Assembly (NCBI RefSeq): GCF_003148475.1
Contig: NZ_QGGG01000005.1
Location: 62,001 to 126,000, forward strand
Source of the DNA: Pseudaminobacter salicylatoxidans
GTDB taxonomy: Bacteria; Pseudomonadota; Alphaproteobacteria; Rhizobiales; Rhizobiaceae
Length of the DNA: 64,000 nt
Reading direction: 5' to 3'
In this document: one piece after another, positions 54,950 to 64,000 of the stretch
Layout of the letters: every line of letters begins with the position of its first letter
How positions within the stretch are numbered: the stretch's first letter is position 1
Made by a program: the position numbers and the translations under genes
Notes under the pieces: generated by a model
The model's database searches: none
What the model saw: only the letters and a program-made list of their open reading frames with translations
Told to the model about the DNA's origin: nothing

Positions 54950-55800
54950 CTGGAAGTCCGGCCGGTCGGGTCGAGGCTGTCGCGCAGCCAGTCGCCCAGG
55001 AGGTTGAGACCGAGAACGGTCAGGAGAATGGCGAGGCCCGGAAACACGCTGACCCACCAGGCAAGCTGGAGATAGGTGCGCCCGTCGGCCAGCATGCCGC
55101 CCCAGCTCGGGATCGTCGGATCGACGCCGAGACCGAGGAAGGTGAGGCTCGATTCGAGCAGGATGTTGGTGGCGACGTTGAGCGTCATCAGCACGATCAC
55201 CGGACCCAGCAGGTTGGGCAGCAGGTGCTGGAAGATGATGCGCCGGTCGCGCACGCCGATGGCTTGCGCCGACAGGATGAACTCACGGTCGCGCAGCGCC
55301 AGCACCGAGCCGCGCACCAGGCGCGCATATTGCACCCACTGCGACACGATGAGCAGGATGATGGTGTTGGTGAGGCTGCCGCCGAGGATGGCGATGAAGG
55401 TGATGGCCAAAAGGATGAAGGGCAACGCAAGCTGCACATCGGCAAAGCGCATCAGCACCATGTCCCAGAAGCCGCGATAATAGCCGGCCACCAGCCCCAT
55501 CAGCACGCCGATGACCACCGCACCCGCAACGGACACGAAGCCGACCGTGAGTGAGATGCGTCCGCCCGCCACCACGCGCGCCAGCACGTCGCGACCGAGC
55601 GGGTCGGTGCCGAGCGGATGCGCGGCATCGACGAAGGGCGGGGTCAGCCGCGCCATCAGGTCTATTCTGTCGAAGCCGCCGGGGAACAGCACGTCGGCGA
55701 ACAGCACCGCCAGGCAGATCGTGCCGGTGAGGAAGGCGCCGAGGATGAATTCCAGGCTGAGGAAGCGGGAGCGCGCGGTGGAAGTTGTCGAGGAAGCCAT
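54946..55800 (-). CDS. Peptide-type ABC transporter permease (DppC family)
   Basis: This 284-residue permease starts at 55800 with an N-terminal membrane segment (LEFILGAFLTGTICLAVLFA), then AHPLGTDPLGRDVLARVVAG, the DppC hallmark. The EAA loop is FILSAQAIGVRDRRIIFQHL. It overlaps the peptidase gene and follows the DppB-type permease by 4 bp. Confidence 0.9.
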   Translation of the reverse strand: MASSTTSTARSRFLSLEFILGAFLTGTICLAVLFADVLFPGGFDRIDLMARLTPPFVDAAHPLGTDPLGRDVLARVVAGGRISLTVGFVSVAGAVVIGVLMGLVAGYYRGFWDMVLMRFADVQLALPFILLAITFIAILGGSLTNTIILLIVSQWVQYARLVRGSVLALRDREFILSAQAIGVRDRRIIFQHLLPNLLGPVIVLMTLNVATNILLESSLTFLGLGVDPTIPSWGGMLADGRTYLQLAWWVSVFPGLAILLTVLGLNLLGDWLRDSLDPTGRTSR

Positions 55801-55804
55801 GCGC

Positions 55805-56728
55805 TCACTCCGTCCTGATGCGCGGATCGACAAGCCCGTAGGCGATGTCGACAATGAGATTGATGCCGATGATAAGCAGCGCCAGCACGGTGATGACCGC
55901 CTGTAGCACGGGATAATCGCGCGCGCCGACCGCGTCAAAGGCGAGCGTGCCCATGCCCGGCCAGTTGAACACCCGCTCGATGACGACGATGCCGCCGAGC
56001 AGGCCGCCGAACTGCAGGCCGAAATAGGTGATGAGCGGGATCGCGCAATTGCGCAGCGCATGCTTGTAGAGCACCTTGCTTTCGCTGAGGCCCTTGGCGC
56101 GAGCCACCATGATATATTGGGATTGCAGCGTCTCCAGCATGGCCGTGCGCACCAGCCGCACATTGGTGGCGGTAAGGATGACGCCCATCGTGACCGCCGG
56201 CATGATATAGCTTTCGATGCCGCCCATGCCGCTTGGCGGCAGCCAGTTCAGCGTCACGCTGAACAGCAGCACCAGCATGATGGCCAGCCAGAAATTGGGG
56301 AAGGAAAGTCCGACCAGCGACAGGATGCGGATGGCCTGGTCGGCCCATTTGCCGCGCGTGGTGGCCGCCTTGATGCCGAGCGGAATCGACAGCACGATCG
56401 AAACGACCATCGAGATGAAGGCAAGCAGCAGCGTGGCCGGCAGCGCATCGGCGATGAGCCGCGACACGGGCGTGCCGCCAAGGAAGCTGCGGCCGAAATC
56501 CAGTGTCAGCAGGCCTTTGAGGAAGCTGAAATACTGGACAAGGAAGGGTTGATCGACGCCGAGAGCCGTACGGATGCGCTGCAGGTCCTCCTCCGTCACA
56601 CTGCCCGCGCCTTGCGTGAGCATGAGCGCCGGGTCGCCGGTAAGGCGGATGGCAAACGATACGACCAGCGTCACCACGATGACGACGAAGATCGCTTGCA
56701 GCACGCGTTTGATCAGAAATCCGGCCAA
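55805..56728 (-). CDS. Peptide-type ABC transporter permease (DppB family)
   Basis: This 307-residue permease has the typical first segment FLIKRVLQAIFVVIVVTLVV and loop RLTGDPALMLTQGAGSVTEE. The EAA loop is YIMVARAKGLSESKVLYKHA. It lies 66 bp after the binding protein and forms the channel with the DppC-type partner. Confidence 0.9.
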   Translation of the reverse strand: MAGFLIKRVLQAIFVVIVVTLVVSFAIRLTGDPALMLTQGAGSVTEEDLQRIRTALGVDQPFLVQYFSFLKGLLTLDFGRSFLGGTPVSRLIADALPATLLLAFISMVVSIVLSIPLGIKAATTRGKWADQAIRILSLVGLSFPNFWLAIMLVLLFSVTLNWLPPSGMGGIESYIMPAVTMGVILTATNVRLVRTAMLETLQSQYIMVARAKGLSESKVLYKHALRNCAIPLITYFGLQFGGLLGGIVVIERVFNWPGMGTLAFDAVGARDYPVLQAVITVLALLIIGINLIVDIAYGLVDPRIRTE

Positions 56729-56794
56729 GAGGGGTCGATCCTTCCAGAAAGAGATCAGGACGCCGCCCTCGATCCGGGCGGCATCCCTTCGTTG

Positions 56795-58333
56795 CTATTC
56801 GACGCTGACGTCGGTCAGTTTCATGCGGTTGTCCGGCGCGGGAACGAAGCCCTTCACGCGCTTGCTGACACCGTAGATCGCGTTGGTGTTGTAGAGCGGC
56901 ATTTCCAGCGCCTTGTCGGCGGCGTAGCGGGCGATCTCGCGCAGGATGCGCTCACGCTCGGCGCGATCGGTCAGCGGACGCTGCGATTCCAGCAGCTCGT
57001 CCATCTTCGGATCGCTGTCATACGGGTTCCACTTCTCGCCGGTGTGATACATCGCATAGGCGGTGTTGTCGTAATCGAAGGTCCAGCCGCCCCACTTCTG
57101 CTGGAACATCGCGCCGGTCTTGCCCTGCGGGATGATGTCGTTCAGCAGCACGTTGGTTTCATAGGGCTTGATGGTGACGGTTATGCCGACCATCTGCAGA
57201 TAGCTGCCAACGGCCTGCACGACTTCGTTCATGGTCGCGTCGTTGCCGCGAATGTCGATCTGCACCGTCGCGCCCGGCTTCACGCCGGCTTCGGCCAAGA
57301 GCTTCTTGGCGCCTTCCGGATCGTAGGGCAGCGGCTTCATCTCCGGGTCGTAGCCGAAGGACAGCTCGCCCTGGAAGCTGGCGATCTCGGAGGCCTGCCC
57401 GGCCAGGATCGACTGGACGATCGCAGCACGGTCGACGGCCATGATCAGCGCCTTGCGCACGCGCGGATCGGCGGAGATGCCCGACCTGGTGTTGAAGCGC
57501 AGCGCATCGACCGTGGGTCCCGGCACGCTGGCGAGTTCCAGCCTGGGATCACCTTGGATCACCGGGATCATGCCGATCGGAATGGTCGGCGGAATGACGA
57601 TGTCGACGCGGCCGGCCTGCAGCTCGGCAACCGCCGTCGCGGGCTCGGTGATGAAGCGATATTCGAGTTCCGACAGCTTCGGCGCGCCGCCCCAATAGTC
57701 GGGGTTGGCTTCAAGCTTGACGTTCACCTTGGGCGCGTAGGACACGAACTTGAACGGGCCGGTGCCGACCGGATTGGTGTTGAAGTTCTCCTCGCCCTTT
57801 TCCTGGATATATTTCGGCGGCACGATCATCGCGCCATAGCCGGCAAGCTTGGTCAGCAGCACCGGGTCCGGCGCCTTCAGCTTCATGTCCACCGTGTAGT
57901 CGTCAATGACCTCGACGGAATCGATTGCCGCATAGTTGGAACGCTGCGGCCCCTTGGCCCCTTCGTCGCCCAGCAGCCGGTCGAAGGTGAACTTCACGGC
58001 TTCCGCGTTGAAAGGCTCGCCGTCATGGAATTTTACGCCCTGGCGCAGCTTGAAGCGGATGCGCTTGCCCTCATCCAGCTCTTCCCAGGATTCGGCAAGG
58101 CCCGGAACGAGCTTGAGGTCCGGGCCACGATAGGTCAGCCCATCGAAGATGTTCGTGGCAACGGCTGCCCATTGCACCAGAAAAGTGTCGATCGGATCCC
58201 AGCTGCCCGGATCCTGCGGCGACGAAACGGTGAGCTTGCCCGCCGCCATCGCCGGCTGGGCCGCGAAGACGGCGGCACCCGACATGGCGATTGCCAGAAA
58301 GGCTGCGCGTACACCCCGATGTATCTTCTTCAT
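56795..58333 (-). CDS. Peptide-type ABC transporter substrate-binding protein (family 5)
   Basis: This 512-residue binding protein starts at 58333 with a Sec signal peptide (HRGVRAAFLAIAMSGAAVFA). An ATG at 58372 overlapping the ATPase stop is possible but would put 13 charged residues before the signal. Family-5 blocks are present: IRFKLRQGVKFHDGEPFNAE and NPVGTGPFKFVSYAPK. It is the receptor of the transporter whose ATPase lies upstream and permeases downstream. Confidence 0.9.
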   Translation of the reverse strand: MKKIHRGVRAAFLAIAMSGAAVFAAQPAMAAGKLTVSSPQDPGSWDPIDTFLVQWAAVATNIFDGLTYRGPDLKLVPGLAESWEELDEGKRIRFKLRQGVKFHDGEPFNAEAVKFTFDRLLGDEGAKGPQRSNYAAIDSVEVIDDYTVDMKLKAPDPVLLTKLAGYGAMIVPPKYIQEKGEENFNTNPVGTGPFKFVSYAPKVNVKLEANPDYWGGAPKLSELEYRFITEPATAVAELQAGRVDIVIPPTIPIGMIPVIQGDPRLELASVPGPTVDALRFNTRSGISADPRVRKALIMAVDRAAIVQSILAGQASEIASFQGELSFGYDPEMKPLPYDPEGAKKLLAEAGVKPGATVQIDIRGNDATMNEVVQAVGSYLQMVGITVTIKPYETNVLLNDIIPQGKTGAMFQQKWGGWTFDYDNTAYAMYHTGEKWNPYDSDPKMDELLESQRPLTDRAERERILREIARYAADKALEMPLYNTNAIYGVSKRVKGFVPAPDNRMKLTDVSVE

Positions 58334-58368
58334 TGCATCCGTTTCCTCTTCAGATGAAAGTTCAGTCT

Positions 58369-60201
<1,833 letters not shown>

Positions 60202-60207
60202 GACCCG

Positions 60208-60804
60208 TTAAAGCGTGGTTGCGGCACGCGCCGCCTGATTGAAGGCTCCCGAAACAAAGCGCAGCACCGAAGCGATTTCCGACAGCGTCTCTTCCGAAGG
60301 CCGCGCATTGGCAGTGGATTCGACCAGCAGGCGTTCACGAATCTGGGCATAGCGCGTACAGGCCTCGGCACCCTTGTCGGTAATGCGAATGGTCTTTTCC
60401 TTGGCCGCCTTGCCGGTGGTCAGCAAGCCCGCCGCCTCAAGCTTGCGGATGGCATAGCTGGCGATATGCGTGTCCTCGATGTCAAGGATGAGACAGACAT
60501 CGGCGAGCTTTTTTTCACGGCCGCGATGGCGGATCGAATGCAGGATCAGCACTTCGATGGGAGAAAGCCCCGGCAGGCCTGCTGCTGCCATGCAGCGCAC
60601 CATCCAGCGCGAGAAGGAATGCGAGGCCAGGATCAGCCCGTACTCGACCTCCGACAGGCCGGGCGAGCTGCCTTCGGCCAGATGGGCGGAGGAAACGATA
60701 GGCCCGATCGAGGGAACCGGGCGCAGGTGCCTGGGCAGGACCGTCTCGGCCTGCGCCTCCTTTTTGCCTGCGGTGCTCGTAAGATCGTCCGTTTCCGATG
60801 CCAT
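60208..60804 (-). CDS. MarR-like winged-helix transcriptional regulator
   Basis: This 198-residue protein has a C-terminal winged helix typical of MarR relatives: GLSPIEVLILHSIRHRGREK, LADVCLILDIEDTHIASYAI and RKLEAAGLLTTGKAAKEKTI, followed by ITDKGAEACTRYAQI. The first 45 residues are probably disordered. It heads the leftward peptide-transporter operon and is divergent from the hyuA-hyuB-like gene, with several GTCA/TGAC half-sites between. Confidence 0.82.
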   Translation of the reverse strand: MASETDDLTSTAGKKEAQAETVLPRHLRPVPSIGPIVSSAHLAEGSSPGLSEVEYGLILASHSFSRWMVRCMAAAGLPGLSPIEVLILHSIRHRGREKKLADVCLILDIEDTHIASYAIRKLEAAGLLTTGKAAKEKTIRITDKGAEACTRYAQIRERLLVESTANARPSEETLSEIASVLRFVSGAFNQAARAATTL

Positions 60805-60820
60805 CCGGTGAACCTGTTTC

Positions 60821-60871
60821 TGTCATCTTGACGAATTATTGTCACCATTTTATCGATATTTTGTCAATGAC
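60821..60871. promoter_or_regulatory. Cluster of GTCA/TGAC half-sites in the divergent promoter
   Basis: GTCA occurs at 60822-60825, 60841-60844 and 60863-60866, and TGAC at 60829-60832 and 60868-60871. Pairs form dyads: GTCA-N3-TGAC, TGAC-N8-GTCA and GTCA-N1-TGAC. The stretch is AT-rich and lies between the MarR-like gene and the oxoprolinase-type gene. It is a probable operator for the MarR-like protein. Confidence 0.5.
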
Positions 60872-60929
60872 GACACTCATTTTTTGAAACCTGCCCTCCT
60901 ATGCGGCAGGAAAAGCGGGGTAGCCCTAC

Positions 60930-63900
60930 ATGAACGCTCAGCTCGGCTCCTGGGATTTCTGGATCGATCGCGGCGGCACCTTCACCGACATCGTCGGCAA
61001 GGACCCGCAAGGCAGGTTGCATGCCCGCAAAGTGCTGTCGGAGAACCCGGAAGCCTATCGCGACGCCGCCGTCCATGGCATCCGCACCCTTCTGGGGCTC
61101 GGCCGCGACGACGCCATTCCGGCCGGCGTCATCGGCGAAATCCGCATGGGCACCACCGTCGCCACCAACGCGCTGCTGGAGCGCAAGGGCGAACGGCTGG
61201 CACTGCTTGCCACGCGCGGTTTCCGCGATGCGCTACGCATCGGCTACCAGGAGCGCAAGGATATTTTCGCCCGCGAAATCCACAAACCCGAGGCGCTTTA
61301 CGATTCGGTCGTGGAGATCGACGAGCGCGTCCTGAACGACGGCACCGTCGAGCGCGTGCTGGACGAGGCGGCCGCCACGCAGGCGCTGCAGGCACTGCGC
61401 GCGGAAGGCTATGACGCAATCGCCATCGTCTTCATGCATGCCTATCGCTATCCCGAGCACGAGCAGGCGGCGGCGCGCATCGCCCGCTCGCTGGGCTTCT
61501 CGCAAGTCTCTGTCAGCCATGAGGTTTCGCCGCTGGTCAAGTTCGTCGGGCGCGGCGACACCACGGTCGTGGACGCCTACCTGTCGCCGGTCCTGCGCCG
61601 CTACGTCGCGCAGGTTTCCGATGAACTCGACATCGACCGCACCGGCGCGCGCCTGATGTTCATGATGTCGTCGGGCGGCCTGACGGCGGCCGACATGTTC
61701 CAGGGCAAGGACGCCATCCTCTCCGGCCCGGCCGGCGGCGTGGTGGGGCTCGCCCGCACCGGCGAGGCGGCGGGCTTCCCCAAGGTGATCGGCTTCGACA
61801 TGGGCGGCACCTCCACGGACGTCGCCCATTTCGACGGCGAATATGAACGCGCCTTCGAGACGCAGGTGGCCGGGGTGCGCGTGCGCGCCCCGATGATGCT
61901 GATCCACACGGTCGCGGCCGGCGGCGGCTCGATCCTGCATGCCGATGGCGGACGCTTCCGCGTCGGTCCGGATTCGGCCGGCGCCAACCCCGGCCCGGCC
62001 TGCTACCGTCATGGCGGACCGCTCACCGTCACCGACGCCAATGTGATGCTGGGCAAGCTGATGCCGGAATATTTCCCGGCGATCTTCGGGCCGGAGCAGA
62101 ACGAGCGGCTGGATGCCGAGACCGTGCGCCGCCTGTTCACCGGGGTGGCCGACGAACTGGGCGACGGGCGCGCGCCGGAAGAGGTCGCCGACGGCTTCAT
62201 CCGCATCGCCATCGCCAATATGGTCGAGGCCATCAAGAAGATTTCCGTCCAGCGCGGCTATGACGTGACGCGCTATGCGCTGAACTGCTTCGGTGGCGCC
62301 GGCGGCCAGCATGCTTGCCTGGTGGCCGATGCACTGGGCATGAAGAACATCCTCCTGCATCCCATGTCGGGCCTGCTGTCGGCTTATGGCATGGGCCTGG
62401 CCGACATCCGCGCCACCCGCCAGAAGGCGCTCGACGCCGCGCTGGAGCAGGATGTAGTTGCCCCGCTCCACACGCTGGGCGCGGAATTGAAGCGCGAATG
62501 CCTTGCCGATCTCGCGGCCCAGGGCATCGCCGAGGCCAAGACGCACACCTATCTGCGTGCGCATATCCGCTACGCCGGCACCGACACCATCATCCCCGTC
62601 GAAGCTGGTTTCGATGCCGGCGAGACGGCCGCCCGCCTGCGCGGCGAGTTCGAGATGCTGCACAAGCGTCGCTTTGGTTTCGTGGACGAAACGAAGGCGC
62701 TGGTGATCGATGCCGTAGAGGTCGAGACTGTCGGCGGCGGCGGGGACGACCCCGAAACGACCCTTGCCGCAAGTACCTCCGAAGAGGTTACGGCCACGCG
62801 GCGCACGCGCTTCTTCTCGCAAGGGAAGTTCCACGACGCGGCTGTAATCCTGCGCGACGAGCTTGCCCCCGGCCATCTCGTGTCCGGTCCGGCCATTATC
62901 ATCGAGCAGAACCAGACCGTCGTCATCGAGGATGGCTGGCAGGCCGAACTGACGGCGCTGGACCACATCGTGCTGAAGCGCGTGAAAGCGCTGGCTACCG
63001 AGGCCGCCATCGGCACGGACGCCGATCCGATCATGCTGGAGATCTTCAATAATCTCTTCATGTCGATCGCCGAACAGATGGGCGTCACGCTGCAGAACAC
63101 CGCCTATTCGGTCAACATCAAGGAGCGGCTGGATTTCTCCTGCGCCGTCTTCGACGCAGCCGGCAATCTGGTGGCCAATGCGCCGCACATGCCCGTGCAT
63201 CTCGGTTCGATGGATGCCTCCGTGGCCACCGCGATCCGCGAAAACAAGGTGATCCGCCCCGGCGACGTGTTCCTCATCAACGCACCCTACAATGGCGGCA
63301 CCCACCTGCCGGACCTCACCGTCTGCACGCCTGTGTTCGACAAGGCGGGCAGCACGATACGCTTCTGGGTGGCCAGCCGCGGCCACCATGCCGACATCGG
63401 CGGCATTGCGCCCGGCTCCATGTCGCCATTGGCCACCAATATCGAGGAAGAAGGCATCTATATCGACAATTTCAAGCTCGTCGATGCCGGCCGCTTCCGC
63501 GAGGCCGAGCTTTCGGCCCTGCTCACCGGCGGGCGTTACCCGGTGCGCAACCTGATCCAGAACGTCAACGACCTGAAGGCGCAGATCGCGGCCAATGAAA
63601 AGGGCGTGGCCGAGCTCGACAAGATGATCGCGCAGTTCGGCGAGGAGGTGGTCGAGGCCTATATGGGCCACGTGCAGGACAATGCCGCAGAAAGCGTGCG
63701 CCGCGTGCTCGACCAGCTTCCGGATGGCGAATTCGCCTATGAGATGGACCAGGGGTCGTGGATCAGGGTGAAGATAACGATCGACCGGCAAACGCGCGAG
63801 GCCACCGTCGATTTCACCGGCACCTCCGATCAGCGACCCGACAACTTCAACGCGCCGCAGCCGGTAACGCGGGCGGCCGTGCTCTACGTCTTCCGCCTGC

Positions 63901-64000
63901 TGGTCGATGGCGACATTCCGATGAATGCCGGCTGCCTGCGGCCGATCCGCCTCGTGGTGCCGGAAGGCTCGATGCTGGCGCCGCACTATCCGGCGGCGGT
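60930..64000 (+). CDS. Fused hydantoinase A/B (5-oxoprolinase-type) protein, cut by window edge
   Basis: The frame is open for 1023 codons to the right edge. The first 690 residues match HyuA/oxoprolinase subunit [21 protein letters not shown] (actin-like ATP site), [54 protein letters not shown] and [18 protein letters not shown]. From about residue 700 a HyuB domain follows: [36 protein letters not shown] and [12 protein letters not shown]. Such fused proteins (5-oxoprolinase, N-methylhydantoinase) hydrolyse cyclic amides with ATP. The neighbouring peptide transporter and M14 carboxypeptidase suggest pyroglutamate or cyclic peptide derivatives. Confidence 0.92.
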   Translation, partial: MNAQLGSWDFWIDRGGTFTDIVGKDPQGRLHARKVLSENPEAYRDAAVHGIRTLLGLGRDDAIPAGVIGEIRMGTTVATNALLERKGERLALLATRGFRDALRIGYQERKDIFAREIHKPEALYDSVVEIDERVLNDGTVERVLDEAAATQALQALRAEGYDAIAIVFMHAYRYPEHEQAAARIARSLGFSQVSVSHEVSPLVKFVGRGDTTVVDAYLSPVLRRYVAQVSDELDIDRTGARLMFMMSSGGLTAADMFQGKDAILSGPAGGVVGLARTGEAAGFPKVIGFDMGGTSTDVAHFDGEYERAFETQVAGVRVRAPMMLIHTVAAGGGSILHADGGRFRVGPDSAGANPGPACYRHGGPLTVTDANVMLGKLMPEYFPAIFGPEQNERLDAETVRRLFTGVADELGDGRAPEEVADGFIRIAIANMVEAIKKISVQRGYDVTRYALNCFGGAGGQHACLVADALGMKNILLHPMSGLLSAYGMGLADIRATRQKALDAALEQDVVAPLHTLGAELKRECLADLAAQGIAEAKTHTYLRAHIRYAGTDTIIPVEAGFDAGETAARLRGEFEMLHKRRFGFVDETKALVIDAVEVETVGGGGDDPETTLAASTSEEVTATRRTRFFSQGKFHDAAVILRDELAPGHLVSGPAIIIEQNQTVVIEDGWQAELTALDHIVLKRVKALATEAAIGTDADPIMLEIFNNLFMSIAEQMGVTLQNTAYSVNIKERLDFSCAVFDAAGNLVANAPHMPVHLGSMDASVATAIRENKVIRPGDVFLINAPYNGGTHLPDLTVCTPVFDKAGSTIRFWVASRGHHADIGGIAPGSMSPLATNIEEEGIYIDNFKLVDAGRFREAELSALLTGGRYPVRNLIQNVNDLKAQIAANEKGVAELDKMIAQFGEEVVEAYMGHVQDNAAESVRRVLDQLPDGEFAYEMDQGSWIRVKITIDRQTREATVDFTGTSDQRPDNFNAPQPVTRAAVLYVFRLLVDGDIPMNAGCLRPIRLVVPEGSMLAPHYPAA

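Noticed and set aside
56060-58357. 765-codon open frame on the plus strand
   Set aside because: Antisense to the DppB-type permease and the family-5 binding protein, both well supported. Composition is Arg/His/Asp-rich without recognisable domains.
61233-63986. 917-codon open frame on the minus strand
   Set aside because: It is antisense to the hyuA-hyuB fusion, whose plus-strand frame has clear motifs along its whole length. The minus-strand product is His/Asp/Gly-rich with no family features, a common artefact of GC-rich codon use.

Overview
The window is high-GC DNA, almost fully coding, from an alphaproteobacterium, most likely a Hyphomicrobiales/Rhizobiales member of the Phyllobacteriaceae type. 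This rests on a RIME-like double palindrome at about 13.6 kb, a sox locus in the soxSRT / soxVWXYZABCD order known from Pseudaminobacter, and many periplasmic-binding-protein ABC transporters. It reads as a metabolic-versatility segment: purine breakdown, peptide and amino-acid uptake, thiosulfate oxidation and a coenzyme B12-dependent acyl-CoA pathway. I saw no rRNA, tRNA, CRISPR array, insertion sequence or phage gene.

Layout. (1) 1-5.9 kb: purine catabolism. xdhB (cut by the window edge), xdhA and uraH run leftward; a puuE-uraD fusion, allE, allA and a CDA-fold deaminase run rightward from a shared divergent promoter. (2) 6.0-6.6 kb: the C-terminal remnant of a CocE/S15-type hydrolase. (3) 6.7-14.6 kb: two tandem paralogous Tat-exported binding proteins, one peptide-type ABC transporter with a fused double ATPase, a RIME repeat and an alkaline-phosphatase-superfamily enzyme. 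(4) 14.7-18.9 kb: a polar amino-acid ABC transporter with a class-I glutamine-amidotransferase-like gamma-glutamyl hydrolase, controlled by a divergent FadR-type regulator. (5) 19.1-31.1 kb: a complete Sox thiosulfate-oxidation locus with a DsrE protein, the persulfide-sensor-type repressor SoxR, the SoxT transporter, a Tat-exported metallo-beta-lactamase-fold protein and a DUF302 protein. Four similar AT-rich imperfect palindromes lie at its promoters. (6) 31.2-35.5 kb: gamma-glutamyltransferase, an oxalate/formate-type MFS transporter and a GntR regulator. (7) 35.6-41.2 kb: an Lrp/AsnC regulator divergent from a five-gene operon (B12 acyl-CoA mutase large and small subunits, acyl-CoA synthetase, 3-aminobutyryl-CoA ammonia-lyase homologue, MeaB GTPase). 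(8) 41.4-52.5 kb: a leftward operon (M20 peptidase, YtcJ-type amidohydrolase, CobW GTPase, AruI-like ThDP decarboxylase), then LysR and a spermidine/putrescine-type ABC transporter running rightward. (9) 52.6-64 kb: a small XRE protein, then a leftward operon (MarR-like regulator, double ATPase, binding protein, two permeases, M14 carboxypeptidase), and divergent from it a fused HyuA-HyuB (5-oxoprolinase type) gene that runs off the right edge.

The most interesting segment is region 7. The mutase belongs to the methylmalonyl-CoA mutase family but appears to lack the Arg and Tyr that recognise methylmalonyl-CoA, and its B12 domain is a separate protein, as in 2-hydroxyisobutyryl-CoA mutase. 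Its neighbour is an enzyme that removes ammonia from a beta-aminoacyl-CoA. Together with the synthetase and an amino-acid-type regulator, this predicts a route in which an alpha,alpha-dialkyl amino acid such as 2-aminoisobutyrate is activated to its CoA ester, rearranged to 3-aminobutyryl-CoA and deaminated to crotonyl-CoA. This is inference from gene content and needs biochemistry.
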